This document shows positions 19,247 through 26,895 of a stretch of DNA of 30,203 bases, piece by piece. Under the pieces are notes generated by a model. It made no database searches, was not told the origin of the DNA, and was given only the letters and a program-made list of their open reading frames with translations. The position numbers and the translations under genes were made by a program. Every line of letters begins with the position of its first letter. Positions within the stretch are counted from its first letter, which is position 1. The stretch covers positions 1 to 30,203 of the IMG/VR virus record IMGVR_UViG_3300047274_000161; one strand, written 5' to 3'. The stretch comes from a virus.

Positions 19247-19278
19247 ATGGTGGGGGTTTCGGCCCCCACCATTTTTCT
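19247..19278 (+). terminator. Intrinsic terminator after the capsid gene
   Basis: ATGGTGGGGG, six-base loop, CCCCCACCAT: a perfect 10-bp stem followed by TTTTTCTT. It would end or reduce transcripts of the highly expressed capsid gene before the basic-protein block. Confidence 0.9.
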
Positions 19279-19296
19279 TATATAAAGGAAACATTA

Positions 19297-19806
19297 ATGG
19301 CATCCAAGAAGAAGTCCGCTATCCAGTCTCGTCAGGGTCATCCGACTGGTATTATTGACGATATTGTTCGTCCCATCATTCAGAATACCGCCAAGGCTGT
19401 TAAGAATAAGGCTGCCTCTAAACCAGCAAATAAGTTGCGCGCAAAAGCATATTACGCTGCTAAGGATGTTGAAAGAAAAGTTGCAGGAAAACGCGCTATT
19501 TCTTATCGTGATAAGGCTAATTCTCTTTATGAAAAAGAATTAAAGTTGTTCAATCAGGGAACTCCACTTTCTACAAAAAAAATTGTTCGTTCTAGTGGCA
19601 AGCGAGGAGTTTTGGGCCAAAAGGCAATCGCTCTTGAAGTTGGTGGATATTGGGGTGGTCCACGACAGAGGGCAAAAATGGCTAGAAAGCAAAATAAAGT
19701 AGAGCAAAAGGTTGCGGAAAAAATTGCTACTTATGGAAAGAAAAAGCCAGTCCGTAAAGTTGCTGCGGTTAAGCCAAAGCCAATCAACAAGCGTGGTGCA
19801 AAGTAA
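19297..19806 (+). CDS. Basic protein with AIQ..QGHPTGIIDD N-terminal tag
   Basis: Protein of 169 aa, strongly Lys/Arg-rich. Residues 1-37 (SKKKSAIQSRQGHPTGIIDD, IVRPIIQNTAKAVKN) match the start of the basic protein at 12262. The rest is helical and ends in KPINKRGAK, much like the next gene (RSRKKGAK). It lies right after the capsid gene and terminator in an AT-rich stretch. An internal head protein that coats DNA or travels with it is the most natural reading. There is AAGGA upstream of the ATG. The last codon overlaps the next start. Confidence 0.7.
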   Translation: MASKKKSAIQSRQGHPTGIIDDIVRPIIQNTAKAVKNKAASKPANKLRAKAYYAAKDVERKVAGKRAISYRDKANSLYEKELKLFNQGTPLSTKKIVRSSGKRGVLGQKAIALEVGGYWGGPRQRAKMARKQNKVEQKVAEKIATYGKKKPVRKVAAVKPKPINKRGAK

Positions 19807-20312
19807 TGGCATCTAAGATTCCAAATCCACTCCTCGAGGCAATCAACGCAGCCCTAAAGGCTGCTGGACAAAAGACCGTCCAAACCACAAGCAAGTCAGT
19901 AGCGAAGACAGCAAAGAAGGCTACTAGTCGTCCTTCTGTCACCGCCAAGAAGGCGGCAAAGAAGGCGGCAGCACCGAAGGCTGCTGCGCCCAAGCGTTCC
20001 GAAAAGCAGATTGAAAACATCATGAAGCATAATCCGCAGTTCTCTAGAGAGCAGGCTGCTCAGGTTGCTGGTATGTCGCGTGAGCAGCGTCGTGAGTTGA
20101 ATGCTGCGCTTCATCGTGCAAAGACGGAGGCTGCTGCGGCTGAGAAGAAGGCTGGTCGTGAAGCGAAGCAGGCTCAGAATCGCATCGCTCATCGCGAAAA
20201 AAATGAAGCAAAGATGAATAGTTATCAGAAGTGGAAGGCTGAACAGGCTGCCAAGTCTGCTGAACCAGTCGTTCCTAAGCAGAAGCGGTCGCGCAAGAAG
20301 GGTGCTAAGTAA
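19806..20312 (+). CDS. Histone H1-like Lys/Ala-rich protein
   Basis: Protein of 168 aa. The N-terminal helix (NPLLEAINAALKAAGQKT) is amphipathic. A low-complexity Lys/Ala/Pro domain (about 28-65, AKKAAKKAAAPKAAAP) looks like a histone H1 tail. A helical region (FSREQAAQVAGMSREQRRELNAALHRA) and a basic end follow. DNA compaction within the head or nucleoid binding are both possible. It overlaps both neighbours by one base (TAATG). No specific family is recognised. Confidence 0.65.
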   Translation: MASKIPNPLLEAINAALKAAGQKTVQTTSKSVAKTAKKATSRPSVTAKKAAKKAAAPKAAAPKRSEKQIENIMKHNPQFSREQAAQVAGMSREQRRELNAALHRAKTEAAAAEKKAGREAKQAQNRIAHREKNEAKMNSYQKWKAEQAAKSAEPVVPKQKRSRKKGAK

Positions 20313-21616
20313 TGGCTAGTAATCTTGATGATATTATCCGTCAGGCATTAAAGGCTGGTAAGTCGGCTGCAAAGAAGGCTGAAAAAAAGACTGGTTCTGT
20401 TTCGCGTGAGGCTCGCAAGGCTGCAAATAAGGCTCAGGCTGCTAGTACGCGCGCAGCAAAAACTGAGGCTTCACAAAAAGCACGCGAGGCACGCAGGGGA
20501 TGGAATAGGCGTAATTGGAAAAAGGTTGAAGATACTGCCGCTACTCAGCGTTATGGTACTGGAGAGTTCCGTCTTAATAAGGCTAAGCAAAACTTTGCAA
20601 CGGAAATGGACCGCCTGAATAGCGTTATTGATGCAACCAACACGGAATTGCGTCGTGGTATAAACTCTAAGAAGATTGAAAAAGAAATTGCTCAATCCAA
20701 GAAAGTTGCCGAAGAAGCAGGATATGTTTTTAGCAAAGATGATGCAATGTTTATTGCTAGGGAAATGCTTGGCAAGACCAGAAAAGTAAATATGCAGGCT
20801 AAGCGTAATTTGAAGAAGTTGACGCGAACTTATACTGATATTGAAAAGACTGGTGGACAGAAGGCTTTAGTTGATGAAGGCGCACGACGAGCAATTCGTC
20901 GTGAGTCTCGTGGTGAGTCTTTGATTAAGTCTATTGGCGACGACAAGTTAGCGAATGAACGCGAAATTAATAAGCGTATCGAAGCAGTAATGTCTGAGCG
21001 TCGGCAAAAGGCTTTGATTAGGAAGGCCGACTCCAAAATGCGTGGTTCTTCTGGGCCTAGGAAGTCAACTAAGAAGAAAGATGATTCTTGGAAGAAGTCC
21101 CATAGTAAGTTGGAAGCGGCTCAAAAGAAGTCGCAAGATAAGACCAACAATAAGCCCATGAGCGAAAAGGATAAGAGGGCTTTGTCGGAAATTGCTAAGC
21201 GGACTCGCGGTGTGGTACTTCGTGGTCCTGGCGAATCTGAAAAGTTCGTTAGGCGTATGGAAGATGAAACTTTGGCAATTATTGCTCGCCCTAGAACTGG
21301 TGGTAAGCGTAAAACCGTTTCGCAGCAAGTTCGCGAAGAAGGCGGTCGTTTGCGTCCTGTCAAAAAGGGAAAGAAGTTGCCACAGTATGTTGCGCCTAAG
21401 CGTAATGCACCAAATCCAGTTATGATTCGTTCGCGCCAATCGGTTGCCGCTGATGCAGCAGATAAGAAAGTTAAGAAAAAGATTGCTGATAAGCCTAGAC
21501 TGGGCAATGTTGAAGGTGCAAAGGGTCCGACTGGCAGCCGTAAGGTTGCTATCCGTAGGCCATTTAATTCTGCTGGGAAAAATAAGACTGCTCAAAAACG
21601 CGCTAAGCGTAAGTAG
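20312..21616 (+). CDS. Large highly basic virion-block protein, 434 aa
   Basis: Protein of 434 aa, about one quarter Lys/Arg. It opens with NLDDIIRQALKAGKSAAKKAEKK, an amphipathic helix whose DDII-R pattern recalls the tags of its neighbours. Long charged helices with Ala/Lys runs fill the middle (KEIAQSKKVAEEAGYVFSKD). A Gly/Pro/Arg region (GVVLRGPGESEKFVRRM, RPRTGGKRK) precedes the basic tail KRAKRK. No enzyme motif is visible. An internal head protein is likely from position and composition. Confidence 0.65.
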   Translation: MASNLDDIIRQALKAGKSAAKKAEKKTGSVSREARKAANKAQAASTRAAKTEASQKAREARRGWNRRNWKKVEDTAATQRYGTGEFRLNKAKQNFATEMDRLNSVIDATNTELRRGINSKKIEKEIAQSKKVAEEAGYVFSKDDAMFIAREMLGKTRKVNMQAKRNLKKLTRTYTDIEKTGGQKALVDEGARRAIRRESRGESLIKSIGDDKLANEREINKRIEAVMSERRQKALIRKADSKMRGSSGPRKSTKKKDDSWKKSHSKLEAAQKKSQDKTNNKPMSEKDKRALSEIAKRTRGVVLRGPGESEKFVRRMEDETLAIIARPRTGGKRKTVSQQVREEGGRLRPVKKGKKLPQYVAPKRNAPNPVMIRSRQSVAADAADKKVKKKIADKPRLGNVEGAKGPTGSRKVAIRRPFNSAGKNKTAQKRAKRK

Positions 21617-21618
21617 TT

Positions 21619-22131
21619 ATGGCTGCCCGTTTCAGAAAACCATCTAGCGGTAAGGCTGTCCCTGTAACACCACGCCAAAATCCTACTGGACCATATACGC
21701 CAGAGGATATTATTGAGCCAGCCGCACAGAGGACCGTGGCTCAACCGAAAATGGATAAACTAGATAAGTTTAGTGCCGCTTTGTGGAATATTCTTTCTGG
21801 TTTAGGCGAGATGGGCAAACAGGATATCAAACTGTTAAAGTCTGACCCTGTTGGGGCTACGGTACGCACTTTGGATGAGTTGACGATTGGGCAGACTGCC
21901 CGTGACCAGTTCCGTAAGGGTGATTATGCTGGGGCTGTAAAACAGTCTGGTGTTGGTAGCCTGCTGTCTCTGCCAGAGTTGGACCGTCTGGTTAGGGGTA
22001 AGGCTAGTATGGCGGATTCTGGGTGGCTTGCAGCCACCTATTTGGGTGGTCCTTTGGCTAAAACCGCCAAACAGGCTACATCAATGTCCAAAAAGACTTT
22101 GCTGAAGACCCTTGCCAGATTGCCTAAGTAA
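21619..22131 (+). CDS. Hypothetical virion-block protein, 170 aa
   Basis: Begins MAARFRKPSSGKAVPVTP and then RQNPTGPYTPEDIIEP, which loosely echoes the RQGHPTGIIDD tag. After a charged segment it carries helices with LDKFSAALWNILSGLGEMGKQDIKLLKSDPVG and a Gly-rich C-terminal part (WLAATYLGGPLAKTAK). The amphipathic and Gly-rich helices could interact with membrane during DNA ejection. It is the last gene of the post-capsid block. An AGGGAACA motif follows the stop. Confidence 0.65.
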   Translation: MAARFRKPSSGKAVPVTPRQNPTGPYTPEDIIEPAAQRTVAQPKMDKLDKFSAALWNILSGLGEMGKQDIKLLKSDPVGATVRTLDELTIGQTARDQFRKGDYAGAVKQSGVGSLLSLPELDRLVRGKASMADSGWLAATYLGGPLAKTAKQATSMSKKTLLKTLARLPK

Positions 22132-22132
22132 C

Positions 22133-22141
22133 TAGGGAACA
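22133..22141 (+). promoter_or_regulatory. TAGGGAACA motif before the connector genes
   Basis: It starts two bases after the upstream stop, and TTGGGGCTATTATG follows up to the next start. Confidence 0.6.
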
Positions 22142-22152
22142 TTGGGGCTATT

Positions 22153-22410
22153 ATGATGAAGGGTTCTATTCCAGCGCACGCTTTGTATGGTCGTCCTGTG
22201 GACGGCTACCGCCTGTCGGCGGTTGCCGATGCCCGTATTGCTGCACCGTCTGGACCGTATATTGGTCGCGGAGACAAGTGCGAAGGCAACGATGACACCT
22301 GTGGCGCAAACAAGGTGAAAAACCAGCGGTATTGTGCTGGGCATTTGAAGCAGGTTCGGGCTTTGGCTATTTTGGCTGACAAGATTGACGGGGACACTAG
22401 TGGCTTATAA
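22153..22410 (+). CDS. Small zinc-finger-like protein, 85 aa
   Basis: Cys43, Cys50, Cys61 and His64 (CEGNDDTC, CAGH) form a probable zinc site in the second half. The first half is extended and Gly/Ala-rich. Comparable one-finger proteins with CxGxD...CxxH are encoded near connectors in aquatic phages, with no known role. It overlaps the adaptor gene by 11 bases. It starts with two Met codons; the site is weak (GGGG). Confidence 0.65.
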   Translation: MMKGSIPAHALYGRPVDGYRLSAVADARIAAPSGPYIGRGDKCEGNDDTCGANKVKNQRYCAGHLKQVRALAILADKIDGDTSGL

Positions 22411-23110
22411 TCAGATGACGGCTGCCGCGTTGCGTCAGACGGTTCGAGATATCACGGATTTGGATGCTGAGGATTTGCCAGATTCGTTGTTGAACCTATA
22501 TTTGCGTGACGGATATTACCGTATTTTGGACCTTGAGAAGCGTTGGCCTTTCTTGGAGAAGACTTTTACTTTTAATACGGTTGCTGAGCAGCGTGCGTAT
22601 TCTATTTCGGCGTTTACCGCCGACCCGATGGCACAGATTGTGTCTATTGTGGATAATACGAATGTTGGTTTGCGTTTGGATATGGTTGGCTACGATATGG
22701 CGGAGACAACCTATGTAGGGTCGTATGACACTTCTGGTGACCCGTTGTTTTATGCTGTCTGGGCTGGTCAGATTCATTTGTTTCCGAAGCCGAATAATGT
22801 TCGTACTTTGACGGTTCGCGGTTATCGCGAACCTGTGGATTGGATTACTTCTGAGGGTAATGTGGATGCGTCAGCGAATCTGCATTTTCCGTTGGCGTAT
22901 TATGCGTGTAGCCGTGTCTATCAGCGTCTTGAGGATACTGTTATGGCGCAGGAGTATAAGCGTTCATTTGATGAGGGCGTGTCACTGGCGAGGGAAACTA
23001 TTGCTAAGCCAACAAGTCATGCGCATCTGCGACTTAATGCTGGTCAAACTTCGGGTCGCCCGACTTTTAACGGCTGGTTGCAGATGATGGGTAAGAATCT
23101 GGGTCAGTAA
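22400..23110 (+). CDS. Head-tail adaptor, P22 gp4-like in position and pattern
   Basis: Protein of 236 aa from GTG 22400 (MAYNQMTAAALRQTVRD); a TTG 15 bases earlier is less likely. The pattern of an N-terminal helical pair (DLPDSLLNLYLRDGYYRILDLEKRWPFLE), a strand-rich middle (FTFNTVAEQRAYSI, FYAVWAGQIHLFPKP) and a second helical part (LAYYACSRVYQRLED) suits adaptor proteins that sit under the portal in podoviruses. It directly precedes the nozzle gene, as in P22-like and related phages. The family assignment is by pattern and order. Confidence 0.65.
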   Translation: MAYNQMTAAALRQTVRDITDLDAEDLPDSLLNLYLRDGYYRILDLEKRWPFLEKTFTFNTVAEQRAYSISAFTADPMAQIVSIVDNTNVGLRLDMVGYDMAETTYVGSYDTSGDPLFYAVWAGQIHLFPKPNNVRTLTVRGYREPVDWITSEGNVDASANLHFPLAYYACSRVYQRLEDTVMAQEYKRSFDEGVSLARETIAKPTSHAHLRLNAGQTSGRPTFNGWLQMMGKNLGQ

Positions 23111-24735
23111 TGAGCCAGATTGCTATTACCGAAGTTTCAGATTTTACTGGTGGCCTGAACTTTCGTGCCGACCAGTTTCAGTTGGCCGCCTTCGAGTCAC
23201 CTGATATGTTGAATGTTGAGATTGACCCGCGCGGCGGTGTTTTTAGCCGTGGTGGTCAGCATCGTTTGAACACTACTGCGGTGTCTGGTACTTGGAGTCC
23301 TGAGAAGTTGTATCCTTTTTATGGGGATACGAATACGGTTATGTTGGCGAACGCCAACAAGGTTTGGCGTTCTACTGGCGGTAACTTTACCACGCTTCAG
23401 GTTTCTGCTGGCGTAGACATCACTTCGGTGAGTGCGCATGGTGCGTGTATGGCACAGTGGGGCAAAACCATGTATATCGTTTGTGGCTCTGCTGGCAACG
23501 GTGGTTACGCTTGGCAAACCACCGACACCTATGCTACTGCTTTGACGGCTAGTGGCAATGCCCCTCATGCTTGGCAGACCACACCCGACGCAACACAAAG
23601 AAAAATGCCCACTGCCGAACACATTATTGTTCACGCTAACAAAATGTTTATCGGGTATGTTACCGAAGCATCTTTCGGTAACGCATCAGCAACCTACCCG
23701 AATCGTATTCGCTGGTCGTTGGAGAACTCACCAGAAAACTGGGACGAGGATGACTATATTGATATTCAGGGTGGTGGGACTGGTATTACTGGTTTTGCTG
23801 TTGTAAACGGTCAGTTAGTTGTATTCAAACCCAGTGCTGTGTATTTGGTTCTAGGTTATGATTCGGCAACCTTTCAGGTTGTTGAACTGACTAATCGTAT
23901 CGGCTGTCTCAGCCATCATGCTATTGCGCAAGCCGAAGACGGAGTGTACTGGTTCAGCCACAACCAGGGGTTGTTTTACTATAACGGCTCGAGCATTCAG
24001 GATATGTTCAGTAATTTGCGTACGGCTATTGACCTAAATTATATTAATCCTGTTGCACCCGATTCTGTTAGCGTTTCGTGGGTTGGTCGGCGTGTATGGG
24101 TTTCAGCCCCATACTCGACGACAACATCTGTTTCAAGCCCAACAGTTAACTTTGTTCTTGACCCATCAATCCGTGGTGGTGTTTACACCCAGTTCCAAAC
24201 CGCTGGCGGTGTTGGATTGATTGGTGGATGCGACTGGACCGACAGCACAAACACTGACTACAGATTGATGATTCATCCAACACAGGCCTATGTGATGAAG
24301 GTTGATTTGTATTCTGAGGAATCAGATAATATTACTGGCACGGAGACAGCCTTCACTAGTTACTATAAGACGCGTTGGTTTGATGGTGGAACCTATTTGC
24401 AGAAGAAAATGTTTCGTCGTCCAGATTTTGTTGTCAAGGAATCAAGTTTGGCGCAAAACATTACCGTTAAAGTTTACCACGACTATTCAGAAGGTACTGG
24501 TAACGAGCGAAAGATTTTCACAATCACCCAAACACCCCCTGCTACTGGTTTGTTGTGGGGTTCAGGCTTGTGGGGAGAAGACTGGTCGGTTGGTGCTATC
24601 AGTTCAACTGTTCAGAAGGGTCGTAACCTTGGGTTGGCGCGCAGCGTTCAACTCGAGTTTATCGGTCCAGCCAGCCAAAAATGGGGTGTTAATAGTATCG
24701 GTTATAAATATCAATCACGAAGGGTTAAGGGATAA
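23110..24735 (+). CDS. Tail nozzle / DNA stabilisation protein (P22 gp10- or T7 gp12-like)
   Basis: Protein of 541 aa. It opens with FTGGLNFRADQFQLAAFESPDMLNVEIDPRGGVFSRGG, the classic start of podoviral stabilisation and nozzle proteins. Repeated beta-propeller-like blades follow (AWQTTDTYATAL, NRIRWSLENSPENWDEDDYIDI, GYDSATFQVVELTNRIGCLS). The C-terminal half has a fibre-docking-like region (TRWFDGGTYLQKKMFRRPDFVV). It would cap the tail tube and close the DNA channel. It overlaps the adaptor gene by one base (TAATG). Confidence 0.8.
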   Translation: MSQIAITEVSDFTGGLNFRADQFQLAAFESPDMLNVEIDPRGGVFSRGGQHRLNTTAVSGTWSPEKLYPFYGDTNTVMLANANKVWRSTGGNFTTLQVSAGVDITSVSAHGACMAQWGKTMYIVCGSAGNGGYAWQTTDTYATALTASGNAPHAWQTTPDATQRKMPTAEHIIVHANKMFIGYVTEASFGNASATYPNRIRWSLENSPENWDEDDYIDIQGGGTGITGFAVVNGQLVVFKPSAVYLVLGYDSATFQVVELTNRIGCLSHHAIAQAEDGVYWFSHNQGLFYYNGSSIQDMFSNLRTAIDLNYINPVAPDSVSVSWVGRRVWVSAPYSTTTSVSSPTVNFVLDPSIRGGVYTQFQTAGGVGLIGGCDWTDSTNTDYRLMIHPTQAYVMKVDLYSEESDNITGTETAFTSYYKTRWFDGGTYLQKKMFRRPDFVVKESSLAQNITVKVYHDYSEGTGNERKIFTITQTPPATGLLWGSGLWGEDWSVGAISSTVQKGRNLGLARSVQLEFIGPASQKWGVNSIGYKYQSRRVKG

Positions 24736-24962
24736 TGGCTACGCTTAATGTTCCCAACACATTTGTCAACGGCACACCTGCCGTTGCCACCGAAGTAAAC
24801 GCAAACTTCAACGCCGTCAAGGTGTTTGCTGAGGCTCTCGCCGCAGGAACAAACATTGATGATGGTGCTATCACCTACAGCAAGTTGGCTGCTGGTGTTG
24901 CAGCCCTGCTTGCCAGTGGCGATTCAGACCAGATTGTTTTGGGTGGACAGGTTTTCGGATAA
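24735..24962 (+). CDS. Small tail protein, 75 aa
   Basis: LNVPNTFVNGTPAVATEVNANFNAVKVF is a well-known short pattern at the N-terminus of phage tail fibres and spikes, where it joins the fibre to the tail. Here it is encoded alone, with a short C-terminal part (ITYSKLAAGVAALLASGDSDQIVLGG). It could be a stand-alone fibre adaptor. C-ending codons resemble those of the capsid gene. It overlaps both neighbours as TAATG. Confidence 0.7.
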   Translation: MATLNVPNTFVNGTPAVATEVNANFNAVKVFAEALAAGTNIDDGAITYSKLAAGVAALLASGDSDQIVLGGQVFG

Positions 24963-25117
24963 TGACTTGGCAAACCCCCTTCCTGTCTGTGCTGAGCGGA
25001 ACCGACAAAGATGCCCTTCAGGCTATCTTTGGTTCGCTCACCAAGGAGTTGGAGCGGTTGAGCCGTGAAATCGAAACTTTGAAGGTTGAGATGAACGATA
25101 GAAACGGGAAAAAGTAA
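24962..25117 (+). CDS. Small coiled-coil protein, 51 aa
   Basis: ATG 24962 to TAA at 25117, coupled at both ends by one-base TAATG overlaps. MTWQTPFLSVLSGTDKDALQ is followed by a charged helix (LTKELERLSREIETLKVEM) with heptad spacing of Leu/Ile, so a short coiled coil. It probably belongs to the tail or internal-protein complex by position. Confidence 0.65.
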   Translation: MTWQTPFLSVLSGTDKDALQAIFGSLTKELERLSREIETLKVEMNDRNGKK

Positions 25118-25554
25118 TGAGTATGACTGACGCATATTACAGTGATTTTGGTTTGAATGAAGCGTCGGCGCGTAAACGCCGACTTTCACAGTCTGTTGCT
25201 AACCGTCAAGCAGCGTTTCTTGGTCAGCAGCGGGGACAGCGGTCGCTAAAGGAACTCACTAAGCAACTTACTGAGGGGTTTCGTCCGAAGATGGCGGAGT
25301 ATGGTTCGCGTGGTTTGGCTGGCCCTAATGTGGCTAGTGGTATTCAGCGTAAGGGTTTGGAGCGTTATGCTGCTGATTTTCAGCGGCAGGTTGGTGAGCA
25401 GACTCAGGCTCTTCAGGATGCGGCTAATCAGGCTGTGTTGGATGAGGCTGCGGCTCAGGCGGACCTTGAGGATTATATTAACCAGTTGCGTTTGCAGAAA
25501 CAGCAAAGCATTATTGATGCGGCTACTGCCTTGCGGCAGTATTCGTCCTACTAG
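25117..25554 (+). CDS. Internal virion-associated coiled-coil protein, 145 aa
   Basis: A YYSDFGLNEASARKRRLSQSVANRQAAFL start is followed by long Gln/Ala-rich helices with RGLAGPNVASGIQRKGLERYA in the middle. It is likely an internal or tail-accessory protein, because it lies directly before two much larger helical proteins in the position of the ejection proteins of podoviruses. No family is recognised with confidence. Confidence 0.6.
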   Translation: MSMTDAYYSDFGLNEASARKRRLSQSVANRQAAFLGQQRGQRSLKELTKQLTEGFRPKMAEYGSRGLAGPNVASGIQRKGLERYAADFQRQVGEQTQALQDAANQAVLDEAAAQADLEDYINQLRLQKQQSIIDAATALRQYSSY

Positions 25555-25563
25555 GAGATAGTT

Positions 25564-26895
25564 ATGGCATTCAAATATAATCCTGCTACCAGTAAGTGGG
25601 AGCAGAAGCCACAGCCAGGCCCAGGAACCGCTAAGGCTCCACAAGTTAATATTGGTCGTGCGCGTACCCCTAAGGTTAATATTGGTCAGGCTAAGCCTTC
25701 TAGTCCGCAGATTGATGCTCGTCCGCCAGTACGGGTGAGTAATCGTCAGACTGGTTCTTCTGGTGGTTCGGGTGGTTCACAGCCTGTTGCTCCTGTTGTG
25801 CCTACTGGTCCACAGTTGTCTGAGGTTGTTCCTACTGGTCAGGCTGCTATTGATGCTGCTTGGCAAGCAATTTATGATGAGGCGGATAACTATTACGAAA
25901 TTACTGGTGAACAGCCCCCTCCGTCTTGGTGGTCAACTAAAACCGCTCAGGTAGAAAATATCCAGAAGCGTTTTGATGCAGAACAAAAGGCTGCTGCTGA
26001 TGCTGCTAAGGCTGGTGCGTCGGCTGCTGCCGCAGCCGCTAAGGCTAAGGCTGAAGCCGAAAAGGAAGAGCGAGAGCGAGTCCGTAAGGTTCGTGGTGGT
26101 CGTGAGGCAGAGTCTTTCCTTAGGACGCAGGCTGAAACCCGTAAGGCTGAGATGTTGAAGCGTGTTGCCGATTTGTACGACCCACTCAAGACTAAGACTG
26201 ATGAGGATATGGCTCGTATGCTTGAGGCCGCTTCTCAGGCTTATGATACCGCTGAGGGTCAAGTTAGGGCTGCTGGTGAGGATTTCACTAAGGGTTTTAC
26301 GCCCTCTAAGGCTTATAGTGAGATTCCTCTTTCGACTTATACTACGGCTGCTAATCCTCTGCTTGCTGCGTTGCAGCAGCAGGGTGCTGGTACTGGTGAT
26401 GTTACAGCGGCGACAGAGGAGGCTAACCAGTTTATGGCTCAGCAGTCTGCTTTGGAAAAGTGGGCGGCTGGTCAGTTGAATGTTGGTCAGCAGAATTATG
26501 ATACCGCCGTCCAACAGGCTGCTCGTGGTGGTTTGGCTGCGGCTCTTCAAGGTTTGGCTGGTCGCCGTGCCGATGTTAAGACTGGTATCGAGCAACAATT
26601 CGCTGATGCGCTTAGCAAGATTGCTCAGGAACGCACTGGTGCTGAAAGCGATGTTGATAAGACTATTGCTGACCTGCTTGCTGAGGCTGATAAGGTTCGT
26701 GCCGAAACGACCGCTGATTATGGCAATCTGCCGAAGGAGGAGCCGAAGGAGGAGCCGAAGGCTCCAACTGTACCTAAGCAGACCCCTAAGACGGCTCCCA
26801 AGCCTGTGGTTCAGCCTGCAAAGGGAACAACCTCCGAAGATAAGGAGAAGAAGAAGAAGGCCCCATTGCTTTCTTCTACTATCAGGAGAAGTTAA
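25564..26895 (+). CDS. Ala-rich internal virion protein, 443 aa
   Basis: Residues 1-85 are a Pro/Gly/Gln-rich disordered region with a doublet (PQVNIGRAR, PKVNIGQAK). A long helix of Ala/Lys/Glu (about 130-175) and charged helices follow; the end is again Pro/Lys-rich (EEPKEEPKAPTVPKQTPK). Composition and position match podoviral ejection proteins that form a channel through the cell envelope. No enzyme motif is seen. GGAG precedes the ATG. Confidence 0.65.
   Translation: MAFKYNPATSKWEQKPQPGPGTAKAPQVNIGRARTPKVNIGQAKPSSPQIDARPPVRVSNRQTGSSGGSGGSQPVAPVVPTGPQLSEVVPTGQAAIDAAWQAIYDEADNYYEITGEQPPPSWWSTKTAQVENIQKRFDAEQKAAADAAKAGASAAAAAAKAKAEAEKEERERVRKVRGGREAESFLRTQAETRKAEMLKRVADLYDPLKTKTDEDMARMLEAASQAYDTAEGQVRAAGEDFTKGFTPSKAYSEIPLSTYTTAANPLLAALQQQGAGTGDVTAATEEANQFMAQQSALEKWAAGQLNVGQQNYDTAVQQAARGGLAAALQGLAGRRADVKTGIEQQFADALSKIAQERTGAESDVDKTIADLLAEADKVRAETTADYGNLPKEEPKEEPKAPTVPKQTPKTAPKPVVQPAKGTTSEDKEKKKKAPLLSSTIRRS

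Noticed and set aside
26822-26829. AGGGAACA inside the 443-aa virion gene
   Set aside because: It is in frame as Lys-Gly-Thr codons and far from any gene boundary. It was treated as chance, as was 3969-3976 inside the AAA+ gene.
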